From the NCBI GenBank assembly GCA_900770405.1, contig CAAGKL010000206.1:1-10438 (forward strand): a DNA stretch of 10,438 nucleotides, read 5' to 3'. Origin of the DNA: Clostridia bacterium (GTDB taxonomy: Bacteria; Bacillota; Clostridia; UBA1381). Below are positions 1-5,500 of the stretch, in pieces. The notes below the pieces were generated by a model that was given only the letters and a program-made list of their open reading frames with translations, was not told the DNA's origin and ran no database searches. Within the stretch, counting starts at the first letter, position 1. Each line of letters opens with the position of its first letter. The position numbers and the translations under genes are program-made.

Positions 1-1
1 G

Positions 2-565
2 ATACGGCTCCACCTGCCGAAATTTCCGCCCATCGGCGCAACCACCCGCCTCGGGCTTTTAAGGCCCCCCCTGCGCGACCGTTTCGGCGTGCTATCGCGG
101 CTCGAGCTCTACACGCCCGACGAGCTTCTGTCGATTATAACGCGCTCGGCGGGGATTTTGAACGTCGGCATCGACCCGGACGGCGCGGCGGAAATCGCAA
201 TGCGCTCGCGCGGCACTCCGCGTATCGCAAACCGCCTTTTAAAGCGCGTGCGCGATTTTGCCGAGGTGAAATACAGCGGCACTATCACCCGCGAGGTCGC
301 CTGCGAGGCGCTTGAAATGATGGAAGTTGACGCGATGGGGCTCGATATGACCGACCGCAGAATGATTTCGTGTATGATTACGAATTTCCGTGGCGGGCCG
401 GTCGGGCTCGAGACAATCGCCGCCTCAATCGGCGAGGAGGCGAACACTATCGAGGACGTTTACGAGCCGTATCTGATGCAAATCGGCTACCTCTCGCGCA
501 CGCCGCGTGGCAGAATTGTCACAAAGGCGGGCTACGAGCACTTCGGCTTTGAGTTTACGGAATGA
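2..565 (+). CDS. ruvB: Holliday junction branch migration helicase RuvB, C-terminal part (5' end outside window)
   Basis: RuvB is the AAA+ motor that, with RuvA, drives branch migration of Holliday junctions in recombination and repair. The reading frame is open from base 2 to TGA at 563-565, giving 187 residues, a little over half of a normal RuvB of about 330-350. The visible part starts just before the sensor-1 stretch IGATTRLGLL, followed by PLRDRFGV with the arginine-finger region. Then come the small AAA lid (sensor-2 motif RGTPRIANRLLKRVRDFA) and the C-terminal winged-helix domain, ending in the family-typical TPRGRIVTKAGYEHFG. Walker A and B lie upstream of the window. An internal GTG at 89 is not a real start, because the homology runs through it. 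The next gene starts 34 bases downstream on the same strand, so they are probably co-transcribed. Identification is firm. Confidence 0.97.
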   Translation: MRLHLPKFPPIGATTRLGLLRPPLRDRFGVLSRLELYTPDELLSIITRSAGILNVGIDPDGAAEIAMRSRGTPRIANRLLKRVRDFAEVKYSGTITREVACEALEMMEVDAMGLDMTDRRMISCMITNFRGGPVGLETIAASIGEEANTIEDVYEPYLMQIGYLSRTPRGRIVTKAGYEHFGFEFTE

Positions 566-599
566 AATTTACACGGCGCGGGTGCGCCGGTGGAAGGGA

Positions 600-2120
600 A
601 TGATTACATTGAAGAGGGTTTTTGCCCTGCTGCTCGCGTTTATGCTGCTCGCGGCAAACGCGCAGGCGGCAATGCTTTTGGAATATGACGGGGAGCAGCA
701 CAGCTACACCGGCGCGGTGTACAAGCTGTACGTGAACGGCAAGGCGGTGTCGACGCCGCTTGCGCCGATTATCTTCAACGACCGCGCGCTTGTGCCGGTT
801 CGCGAGGTTTTTGAGGCGATGGGCGCGTCGGTCGACTATGCGCCGTCCTCGCGCGAAATTACCGTGTCGATGACCGGAAAAACCGTACTTTTGCAGATAA
901 ATTCGCAATACGCCTACGTCAACGGCGAGCGCAAGACACTCACCGACGGTGTTGTGCCCAAGCTCATTGCTAAGGCGGGCGAGAGCGCGAAAACGATGAT
1001 TCCGGTGCGGTTCGCGTCGGAAAATCTCGGAATGGTTGTGAATTTTGACGCCGCGAACGGCGCAATCAGAATAAGCGACCCGTCGGTCTACACCGAGCCG
1101 GCAACTCCGGCGCCGTCGACCCCGAGTACGACCGTCAACTCGGTCAACACGTCCTATTCGTCCGACGGCGTAGTGATTACGGTCGGGCTGTCCGCACGCG
1201 CGGAGCGGTTCGGCGAGCTCGTGATGCTCGGCTCGGGCGTGCTCTACTGCGACATCTACGGCGCGGACTATTCCGTGTCGAACAAAACCGTCGACGCCGG
1301 CGCGGTCAAGGCGATACGCTTCGGGCAGCACGACGGCTATGCGCGCGTAGCAATCGACACCGCGGGCGCGACGGGCTATTACAAGAAGGTTTCGAGCGAT
1401 ATGAAAACACTGACAATCACAGTATCGGGCGACGGCTCGGCGGCAACTCCGACCCCCGCGCCCACTCCGACACCTGCGCCGACCGTGACTCCGGCGGCAA
1501 CCCCGACCCCCGAGGCGCACCTCACGGGCGAGAAAATCGTCGTAATCGACGCGGGGCACGGCGGCACAGACCCCGGCGCGTCAAGCACGCACGACGGCGT
1601 GAAGTACGTCGAGAAAAACCTCAACCTCACGGTCGCGAAAAAGGTGCGTGACATTCTTACCGCGAACGGCGTCCGCGTTGAAATGACCCGCTCGGGCGAC
1701 ACCTATCCGACTCTTTGGGAGCGTTCCGCACTGGCAAACAAGCTCGGCGCATCAATGTTCGTAAGCATACACTCGAATGCAATTGAAAACCGCGCCGACG
1801 TCAACGGCATTATGGTCTTTTACTCGAACACCAATAACGGCACGCGCTACGGACTCACAAGCAAGAAGCTCGCAACCGATATTTACAAGAATATGATTTC
1901 CTACACGAACGCCGACGAGCGCGGTGTCAAAACCGAGCAGCATGTCGTGACGCGCACAAGCGAGATGCCGGCGGTGCTGGTGGAGATGGGCTTTCTGACC
2001 AACGCCGTCGAGGCGGCGAATATGGCGAACGGCGGCTACCAGGACAAGCTCGCCTCGGCGATTGCCGACGCGATTTTAGCGGATTTGCCGTCGGTGAAAA
2101 TTCCGCCCGATGCGAATTAG
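600..2120 (+). CDS. Secreted N-acetylmuramoyl-L-alanine amidase (copper amine oxidase N-like + AMIN-like + Amidase_3)
   Basis: Zinc-dependent peptidoglycan hydrolase that cleaves the bond between N-acetylmuramic acid and L-alanine outside the membrane. The 506-residue protein has a signal peptide (KRVFALLLAFMLLAANAQA), a copper-amine-oxidase-N1-type domain (about 40-160, with LVPVREVFEAMGA and MIPVRFASENLG), an AMIN-like beta domain (about 178-277), a Thr-Pro linker (about 280-307) and a C-terminal Amidase_3 domain. The zinc and catalytic residues are all visible: H320 in DAGHGG, E338 in VEKNLNL, H391 in SIHSN and E462 in VEMGFLTN, so it should be active. Start choice is uncertain. ATG 600 is only one or two bases from the ribosome binding site GGAAGGG (592-598), while an in-frame TTG at 609 has better spacing (10 bases) and would give a classic MKR signal peptide. 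The AMIN and copper-amine-oxidase-N parts probably bind the wall, which is inference. It lies between ruvB and queA. Confidence 0.95.
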   Translation: MITLKRVFALLLAFMLLAANAQAAMLLEYDGEQHSYTGAVYKLYVNGKAVSTPLAPIIFNDRALVPVREVFEAMGASVDYAPSSREITVSMTGKTVLLQINSQYAYVNGERKTLTDGVVPKLIAKAGESAKTMIPVRFASENLGMVVNFDAANGAIRISDPSVYTEPATPAPSTPSTTVNSVNTSYSSDGVVITVGLSARAERFGELVMLGSGVLYCDIYGADYSVSNKTVDAGAVKAIRFGQHDGYARVAIDTAGATGYYKKVSSDMKTLTITVSGDGSAATPTPAPTPTPAPTVTPAATPTPEAHLTGEKIVVIDAGHGGTDPGASSTHDGVKYVEKNLNLTVAKKVRDILTANGVRVEMTRSGDTYPTLWERSALANKLGASMFVSIHSNAIENRADVNGIMVFYSNTNNGTRYGLTSKKLATDIYKNMISYTNADERGVKTEQHVVTRTSEMPAVLVEMGFLTNAVEAANMANGGYQDKLASAIADAILADLPSVKIPPDAN

Positions 2121-2145
2121 GCAGCGAAATGAGGGGAAAATACCA

Positions 2146-3168
2146 ATGAAAACGCACGATTTTTACTATGACCTGCCCGAGGAGCTCATCGCGCAGGAGC
2201 CGATTGCCGACCGCAGCTCGTCGCGGCTGATGTGCCTTGACAAGGCGACCGGCAAAACCGAGGACAGGCATTTTTACGACATCGTCGACCTGCTGCGCCC
2301 CGACGATTTGCTCGTTTTGAACGATACGAAGGTCATTCCGGCGCGGCTTTTCGGGAAAAAGACCGACACCGGCGGCGCAATTGAATTTTTGCTGCTGCGC
2401 AGGATTACCGCCGATGAGTGGGAGGTAATCCTGAAGCCCGGCAGGCGCGCGAAGCCGGGGGCGAAATTTGTATTCGGCGACGAGCTTTTCGCCGAGGTGC
2501 TCTCGGTCGGCGAGGACGGCACGCGCATCGTGAAATTCAGCTATGACGGCATTTTTGAGGAGGTTTTGGACCGTCTCGGCGAGATGCCGCTGCCGCCGTA
2601 TATCACAAAGCGGCTCGAGGACAAAAACCGCTACCAAACAGTCTATGCGAAAAATTCCGGCTCGGCAGCCGCGCCGACCGCCGGGCTGCATTTTACGCCC
2701 GAGCTGCTCGCCAAAATTCGCGAAAAGGGCGTGGACGTGGAATTTCTGACGCTGCACGTCGGGCTCGGAACCTTCCGCCCGGTCAAGGCGGAGGACATCG
2801 GCGAGCACCATATGCACTCGGAATTTTATATTCTGCCCGAAAAAACCGCCGAGGCGGTCAACCGCGCAAAAGTGCGCGGGGGCAGGGTGATTTCGGTCGG
2901 GACAACCGCGACGCGCGTGCTCGAAACCGCCGGCGGGGGCGGCTTGCCGCTGCACGAATGCAGCGGATGGACGGATATTTTCATCTACCCGGGCGTGAAA
3001 TTCAACGTAATCGACGCGCTGATAACGAATTTCCACCTGCCCGAGTCGACGCTGATAATGCTCGTGTCGGCGCTCGCCGGCAGGGAAAACGTCCTCGCCG
3101 CCTACAACGAGGCGGTCAGAAAACGCTACCGTTTCTTCTCCTTCGGCGATGCAATGTTTATAAGCTGA
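2146..3168 (+). CDS. queA: S-adenosylmethionine:tRNA ribosyltransferase-isomerase QueA
   Basis: QueA transfers and isomerises the ribose of S-adenosylmethionine onto 7-aminomethyl-7-deazaguanine in tRNA to make epoxyqueuosine, at the wobble position of Asp, Asn, His and Tyr tRNAs. The 340-residue length is normal. Family signatures are all present: LIAQEP near the N terminus, LVLNDTKVIPARL, SAAAPTAGLHFT (about 172-183), LHVGLGTFRPV, HMHSE, VGTTATRVLE, TNFHLPESTLIMLVSALAG and the C-terminal YRFFSFGDAM. The chosen ATG has GAGGGG (2131-2136) 9 bases upstream; an in-frame ATG at 2110 overlaps the amidase and lacks this spacing. The amidase stop is 25 bases upstream, so the two genes are probably one transcript. 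In many Bacillota ruvB is followed directly by queA and tgt; here the amidase separates ruvB from queA, and a terminator instead of tgt follows. Confidence 0.97.
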   Translation: MKTHDFYYDLPEELIAQEPIADRSSSRLMCLDKATGKTEDRHFYDIVDLLRPDDLLVLNDTKVIPARLFGKKTDTGGAIEFLLLRRITADEWEVILKPGRRAKPGAKFVFGDELFAEVLSVGEDGTRIVKFSYDGIFEEVLDRLGEMPLPPYITKRLEDKNRYQTVYAKNSGSAAAPTAGLHFTPELLAKIREKGVDVEFLTLHVGLGTFRPVKAEDIGEHHMHSEFYILPEKTAEAVNRAKVRGGRVISVGTTATRVLETAGGGGLPLHECSGWTDIFIYPGVKFNVIDALITNFHLPESTLIMLVSALAGRENVLAAYNEAVRKRYRFFSFGDAMFIS

Positions 3169-3174
3169 GCATAC

Positions 3175-3210
3175 ACCCTCAAAAGCTTAAGCCTTCTGAG
3201 GGTATTTTAT
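3175..3210 (+). terminator. Rho-independent terminator after queA
   Basis: ACCCTCA (3175-3181) pairs with TGAGGGT (3197-3203). The stem extends inward by AAG/CTT past one mismatch, leaving a loop of about 7 bases, and is followed by ATTTTATT. It starts 6 bases past the queA stop and would end the ruvB-amidase-queA transcript. The T-run is interrupted, so strength is moderate. Confidence 0.75.
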
Positions 3211-3221
3211 TGCCGCTGTTA

Positions 3222-3250
3222 TTGACAAATTCACGATAACGTGATATGGT
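3222..3250 (+). promoter_or_regulatory. Sigma-A promoter of the DUF4160-DUF2442 module
   Basis: A perfect -35 TTGACA (3222-3227), a 17-base spacer and a -10 of TATGGT (3245-3250, 4 of 6 consensus). The start site would be near 3257, about 16 bases before the GTG start of the DUF4160 remnant. The position just behind the queA terminator suggests an autonomous transcription unit. Confidence 0.65.
3231..3244 (+). promoter_or_regulatory. Palindrome TCACG-ATAA-CGTGA in the promoter spacer, candidate operator
   Basis: Five-base perfect arms around ATAA lie exactly between the -35 and -10 boxes. A protein bound here would block RNA polymerase. The second gene of the module ends in a helix-turn-helix-like domain, and autorepression through such a site is the usual scheme in antitoxin-type operons. 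The link between the two is inference. GTGATA recurs at 3241 and 3265. Confidence 0.45.
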
Positions 3251-3272
3251 GTGATTGAAATGATGTGATACC

Positions 3273-3527
3273 GTGCCGGGTTTATTGAGATTTTACGGAA
3301 TAATCATAAGAATGTATTTTTTGCAAATCGAGTATAATCCTCCTCATATTCACACAATATACAATTAGGACGTTGCGGCTGTTGATTTTATGACGGGTGA
3401 TGTTATAGAGGGTGCTCTGCCCCCGAAGGCTTTGAGTATGGTGCGGAAATGGATTGAGCTTCACCGCGAGGATTTGAAAAAGATTTGGGACACTCAGGAA
3501 TTTAAACAGCTTCCGCCGCTTGAATGA
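3273..3527 (+). pseudogene. DUF4160 family protein, disrupted by an in-frame TAG
   Basis: Read from GTG 3273 in one frame, the DNA gives an almost complete 84-codon DUF4160 protein. It begins PGLLRFYGIIIRMYFLQIEYNPPHIHTIYN, which holds the family-typical PPHIH segment, and continues after one stop with AAVDFMTGDVIEGALPPKALSMV and a C terminus of KWIELHREDLKKIWD. The only lesion is TAG at 3366-3368 (codon 32), where homologues usually have Glu in a YGEY-like motif, so GAG to TAG is the simplest explanation. The GTG start has no strong ribosome binding site. DUF4160 proteins are of unknown function and often sit directly before DUF2442 genes, as here, and have been proposed to belong to toxin-antitoxin-like pairs. 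A read-through or restart product from ATG 3390 would lack the conserved N-terminal half. Confidence 0.75.
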
Positions 3528-3538
3528 AGGGAGAACAT

Positions 3539-3952
3539 ATGTTTCACAAAATAAAAAACGTTACGCCATTGCCGGACTACACTCTCAGCGTGCAGTTTTG
3601 CGAGGGCGTAACAAAAATGTATGATTAAAGCTGCCGGTATTCAAGCTTTTTATCAGCCATCCGGAGCAGTTTTACAATGTGACCGTTGACGTCGGCGGGC
3701 ACGGAATTATCCGGAATGATGAGCTTGATTTATCCTGCGATGAATTATGGGATAACGGCACAAAAATCAGCACGCCCTTCGACGGGCTTATGTCCTTTGC
3801 AGACGCGACTGCCCTGTGAGGACTCAACGAAAGCACTCTCCGAAAAGCAATCAGCTACGGAAACCTTGTGGAGGGAATTGATGTTTGCAAATTCGGCAAG
3901 CAATGGGTCATTTCCGCCGACGCAATGAAAAGGAAATCGTATGAAAAATTAA
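3539..3952 (+). pseudogene. DUF2442 protein with C-terminal helix-turn-helix, broken by a frameshift and a TGA
   Basis: ATG 3539 has a good ribosome binding site (AAGGGAG, 3527-3533) and opens MFHKIKNVTPLPDYTLSVQF, a DUF2442 start. The frame hits TAA at 3626 after MYD. The homology resumes one frame over as LKLPVFKLFISHPEQFYNVTVDV, then DELDLSCDELWDNG. The step also appears to lack about four residues, consistent with a deletion of roughly 13 bases. A second lesion is TGA at 3817-3819, in ATALxGLNESTLRKAI, where Trp (TGG) is expected. The tail (SFADATALxGLNESTLRKAISYG, then GKQWVISADAMKR) looks like an excisionase/MerR-type helix-turn-helix with a beta wing. The intact frame runs on through the downstream terminator, so the original stop is probably lost; I place the end near 3952. 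Probably the antitoxin-like partner of the DUF4160 remnant. Confidence 0.75.
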
Positions 3953-3956
3953 ATGC

Positions 3957-3984
3957 ACCGGCGGAGCAATCCGCCGGTTTTTTA
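3957..3984 (+). terminator. Strong Rho-independent terminator after the DUF2442 remnant
   Basis: ACCGGCGGA (3957-3965) pairs perfectly with TCCGCCGGT (3970-3978) around a GCAA (GNRA) tetraloop, followed by a run of T to 3983. It closes the DUF4160-DUF2442 transcription unit and isolates it from the next promoter. Confidence 0.9.
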
Positions 3985-4017
3985 TGCCCGCAGCTCAAAA
4001 ATTCGCGCGAAAAACTA

Positions 4018-4046
4018 TTGATTTCACAAAATTTGTGTGCTATAAT
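4018..4046 (+). promoter_or_regulatory. Sigma-A promoter of the HMA / ATC-hydrolase operon
   Basis: TTGATT (4018-4023), a 17-base spacer and a perfect TATAAT (4041-4046) preceded by TGC (4038-4040), an extended -10. The start site would be near 4053, leaving a leader of about 43 bases before ATG 4096. This is the best promoter on the + strand of the window. Confidence 0.85.
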
Positions 4047-4053
4047 AAGGGCA

Positions 4054-4069
4054 GTTAGCAGGGGCTAAC
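4054..4069 (+). promoter_or_regulatory. Inverted repeat GTTAGC-AGGG-GCTAAC in the leader, candidate operator or hairpin
   Basis: Six-base perfect arms start right at the predicted transcription start of the HMA operon. GTTAG/CTAAC half sites resemble those of DtxR-type metal repressors, but the spacing here is wider than in the classical DtxR/IdeR box, so this is only suggestive. A protein bound here would block early transcription; as RNA it forms a short hairpin ahead of the ribosome binding site. Confidence 0.4.
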
Positions 4070-4095
4070 CCAATAATTTCAAGGAAGTGGTCGAA

Positions 4096-4464
4096 ATGGC
4101 AAATGTCATAATTGTGCTGGCGCTCATCGCCATCGCGGTCATTGCGATACGAAGTGCCGTGAAAAGGTTTAACGGCGGCTGCTGCGGCGGGGGCGATACG
4201 CCCGTGGAAATCAAGCCGAAGGACGCGAACACCGCGCACTACAAATACAAAACCACCGCCTACATCGACGGTATGACCTGCGCGCACTGCAAGGTGCGCG
4301 TCGAAAATGCCTTCAATTCGCTGCCCGAATGCTGCGCGAGGGTTGACCTCAAGAAAAAATGCGCGAACATCTGGACAAACGCGCCGCTCACCGACGCCGA
4401 AATCAGCGCGACGGTCGAGAAAAACGGCTATACCTTTGTAAAAGGCGAGCGTGACGGGCAATGA
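4096..4464 (+). CDS. Membrane-anchored heavy-metal-associated (HMA) domain protein
   Basis: A 122-residue protein with one N-terminal membrane helix (about 3-22, VIIVLALIAIAVIAI), a short basic stretch, a Cys-Cys-Gly-Gly-Gly patch (C29, C30), a linker, and an HMA fold (about 52-118) with the metal-binding motif GMTCAHC (C62, C65). HMA domains of this type bind Cu(I) or other soft metals and pass them to P-type ATPases or other partners. The N-terminal part resembles the small Cys-rich membrane proteins found with FeoB. ATG 4096 is chosen because AAGGAAG (4081-4087) lies 8 bases upstream; the in-frame GTG at 4087 overlaps that site. It is the first gene behind the 4018-4046 promoter and its stop overlaps the next start (ATGA). 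The bound metal cannot be told from the sequence. Confidence 0.9.
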   Translation: MANVIIVLALIAIAVIAIRSAVKRFNGGCCGGGDTPVEIKPKDANTAHYKYKTTAYIDGMTCAHCKVRVENAFNSLPECCARVDLKKKCANIWTNAPLTDAEISATVEKNGYTFVKGERDGQ

Positions 4465-5063
4465 ACTTTTACAAAAAGCACCCCGGCTACCGCATGCTGC
4501 TAAAAGAAATTTCCGCCCGCTACGGCAAGGACACCGCAGACAAAATCTGCGCCGACGCGCTGCGCGGGCTCGACGCTTTGCAGCGTGAATACTCCGCGCT
4601 GCCCGAAAAAGTGAAATACCACACCGACAAAAACATTTTCCCGCGCATCGCGATTTACCGCGTGATGCAGCGCGAAATGCCTGGCGACGCGTTAGCCCTG
4701 CTCGACAGCGCATCGCGCAAGGTCGGCGGGCGCTTAAACCGCCTTTTTCGCTTTATCACGGCGTTCCCGGGTATGCCAGGCGTTTTCGTCCGGACGTTTG
4801 CGTCTATGGAGAAAAAATTATTCGGCGAGCCGGCGGGCTTCAGCCGCATATACCACGTCGACACGCCGCGCGAGATACGTTTCGATATCACGCACTGCCC
4901 ATACTGCGAGTACTGTGAAAAGTGCGGCTGTCCCGAGCTCGCGGCGACATTCTGCCGCAGCGACATCTACTGCTACGGCGGTATGCCGCACATCGCATTT
5001 GACCGCACCGAAACGCTCGGCACGGGCGGCACGCGGTGCGATTTCCGCATTGCGGCGCGATAA
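4461..5063 (+). CDS. L-2-amino-thiazoline-4-carboxylic acid hydrolase family protein
   Basis: A 200-residue protein matching the ATC hydrolase family. The best-described member opens the thiazoline ring of L-2-amino-thiazoline-4-carboxylate to give N-carbamoyl-L-cysteine, a step of bacterial L-cysteine production; most family members are untested. The N-terminal half is helical with no clear membrane helix. The C-terminal core is diagnostic: FDITHCPYCEYCEKCGCPEL, then FCRSDIYCYGGM and GTGGTRCDFRI. It has eight cysteines there (146, 149, 152, 155, 157, 165, 171, 193), more than I expect for a simple hydrolase, which may mean metal binding. Start ATG 4461 overlaps the HMA stop by four bases and has no good ribosome binding site of its own, which indicates translational coupling. 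Substrate is therefore uncertain and a link to metal handling is possible. Confidence 0.85.
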   Translation: MNFYKKHPGYRMLLKEISARYGKDTADKICADALRGLDALQREYSALPEKVKYHTDKNIFPRIAIYRVMQREMPGDALALLDSASRKVGGRLNRLFRFITAFPGMPGVFVRTFASMEKKLFGEPAGFSRIYHVDTPREIRFDITHCPYCEYCEKCGCPELAATFCRSDIYCYGGMPHIAFDRTETLGTGGTRCDFRIAAR

Positions 5064-5079
5064 TTTTGCACAAAAAAGG

Positions 5080-5126
5080 GGCTGTCTAAAAAGTCAATTG
5101 ACTTTTTAAACAGCCTTAACTTTTTT
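5080..5126. terminator. Bidirectional terminator with long palindromic stem
   Basis: GGCTGT (5080-5085) pairs with ACAGCC (5110-5115). One mismatch inside, 5087-5108 is a perfect 22-base palindrome centred on CAATTG. On the + strand the stem is followed by TTAACTTTTTT (5116-5126) and would end the HMA operon 17 bases past its stop. On the - strand it is followed by CCTTTTTT (5079-5072) and would end the leftward transcript described below. Confidence 0.88.
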
Positions 5127-5363
5127 AAGGGGATAGGAAAAAAGCTTTGGAATTAACAAACTGAGCCAAAGCTTTAGCTTTGGGATACCCGAAAGCGTAC
5201 GATTGTACGCTGAGTGGCTCAGTTTGTTGATAGCAAGAAAAGGAAAAATTTTATAAAAAATCAATTTTTTGATTTTTCTGCCTTAAAACCTATCAACTAC
5301 ATTTCCTGCAATATCCGCATTTTACTCCTTTTCTTGCGATCCGGAGTTTTTTAACATCCCCTT
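5127..5363 (-). ncRNA. Structured RNA with pseudoknot, core domain (raiA-like candidate, unconfirmed)
   Basis: Read on the - strand the segment folds into a closed, multi-branched structure. The outer stem is AAGGGGAT (5363-5356) with ATCCCCTT (5134-5127). Stem a: GCAAGAAAAGGA (5337-5326) pairs with TCCTTTTCTTGC (5244-5233). Stem b: GTTGATAG (5297-5290) pairs with CTATCAAC (5233-5226). Because b opens inside a and closes outside it, a and b form an H-type pseudoknot with contiguous stems. An A/T hairpin (about 5255-5275) lies in its loop. A 14-base arm (5228-5215 with 5168-5155) carries the hairpins GCGTAC-AATC-GTACGC (5210-5195) and CCAAAGCT/AGCTTTGG (5183-5166). No long ORF exists on either strand. 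Promoter and terminator flank it in the right orientation. Size, pseudoknot and AT-rich context recall the raiA motif of Bacillota, but that is a recollection, not a match I could compute. Full transcript would span about 5494 to 5074. Confidence 0.65.
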
Positions 5364-5378
5364 TGCGTTTTCAAAAAT

Positions 5379-5456
5379 AAGCCGGGCGGGTTCACCGCCG
5401 CCCCAAATTCCTGCGAAAACTAAAAGACACCGAGTTATCGGTGTGCTTTTAGGCTT
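5379..5456 (-). other. Two 5' hairpins of the leftward RNA (first may act as attenuator)
   Basis: On the - strand, CTAAAAG plus ACACCGA (two 7-base segments split by a one-base bulge, 5452-5420) form a 14-pair hairpin with a TAAC loop, directly followed by TTTTCG. This looks like a weak terminator or attenuator. The second hairpin is GGGCGG (5403-5398) with CCGCCC (5389-5384), followed by ATTTTTG. AAGCC (5456-5452) can pair with GGCTT (5383-5379) and close both hairpins into one domain. Alternatively the first hairpin terminates transcripts from the GNAT operon. Confidence 0.5.
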
Positions 5457-5500
5457 GATATGTATAGGATTGAGGGTGGAAGTAATTCCCTACGATTATT

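Noticed and set aside
555..3036. Long - strand frames (555-1559 and 1927-3036) opposite the amidase and queA
   Set aside because: Arg-rich compositions with no domain and no ribosome binding site; the + strand frames have full family signatures.
3282..3464. 60-codon - strand frame in the AT-rich region
   Set aside because: It lies opposite the DUF4160 remnant, whose + strand similarity is continuous; no motif or ribosome binding site.
3366..3819. Stop codon reassignment or recoding (TAG, TGA as Trp) in the DUF4160/DUF2442 module
   Set aside because: TAG ends the amidase, and TGA ends ruvB, queA, the HMA gene and the amylase, so both are normal stops here. A frameshift is also present. No selenocysteine-type or slippery-site element was seen. 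Decay is simpler.
3868..4068. 66-codon + strand frame after the TGA as a separate gene
   Set aside because: It is the helix-turn-helix tail of the broken DUF2442 protein, and the frame continues through a strong terminator hairpin, so its C-terminal third is not natural coding sequence.
4024..4713. 229-codon - strand frame opposite the HMA and ATC hydrolase genes
   Set aside because: Low-complexity Arg/Ala shadow. The + strand pair is supported by promoter, ribosome binding site and motifs.
5072..5370. Insertion sequence or MITE with terminal inverted repeats
   Set aside because: AAGGGGAT/ATCCCCTT could be read as terminal repeats, but I see no target-site duplication, and the crossing internal stems plus oriented promoter and terminator fit an RNA better. 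A genome-wide copy count would settle it.
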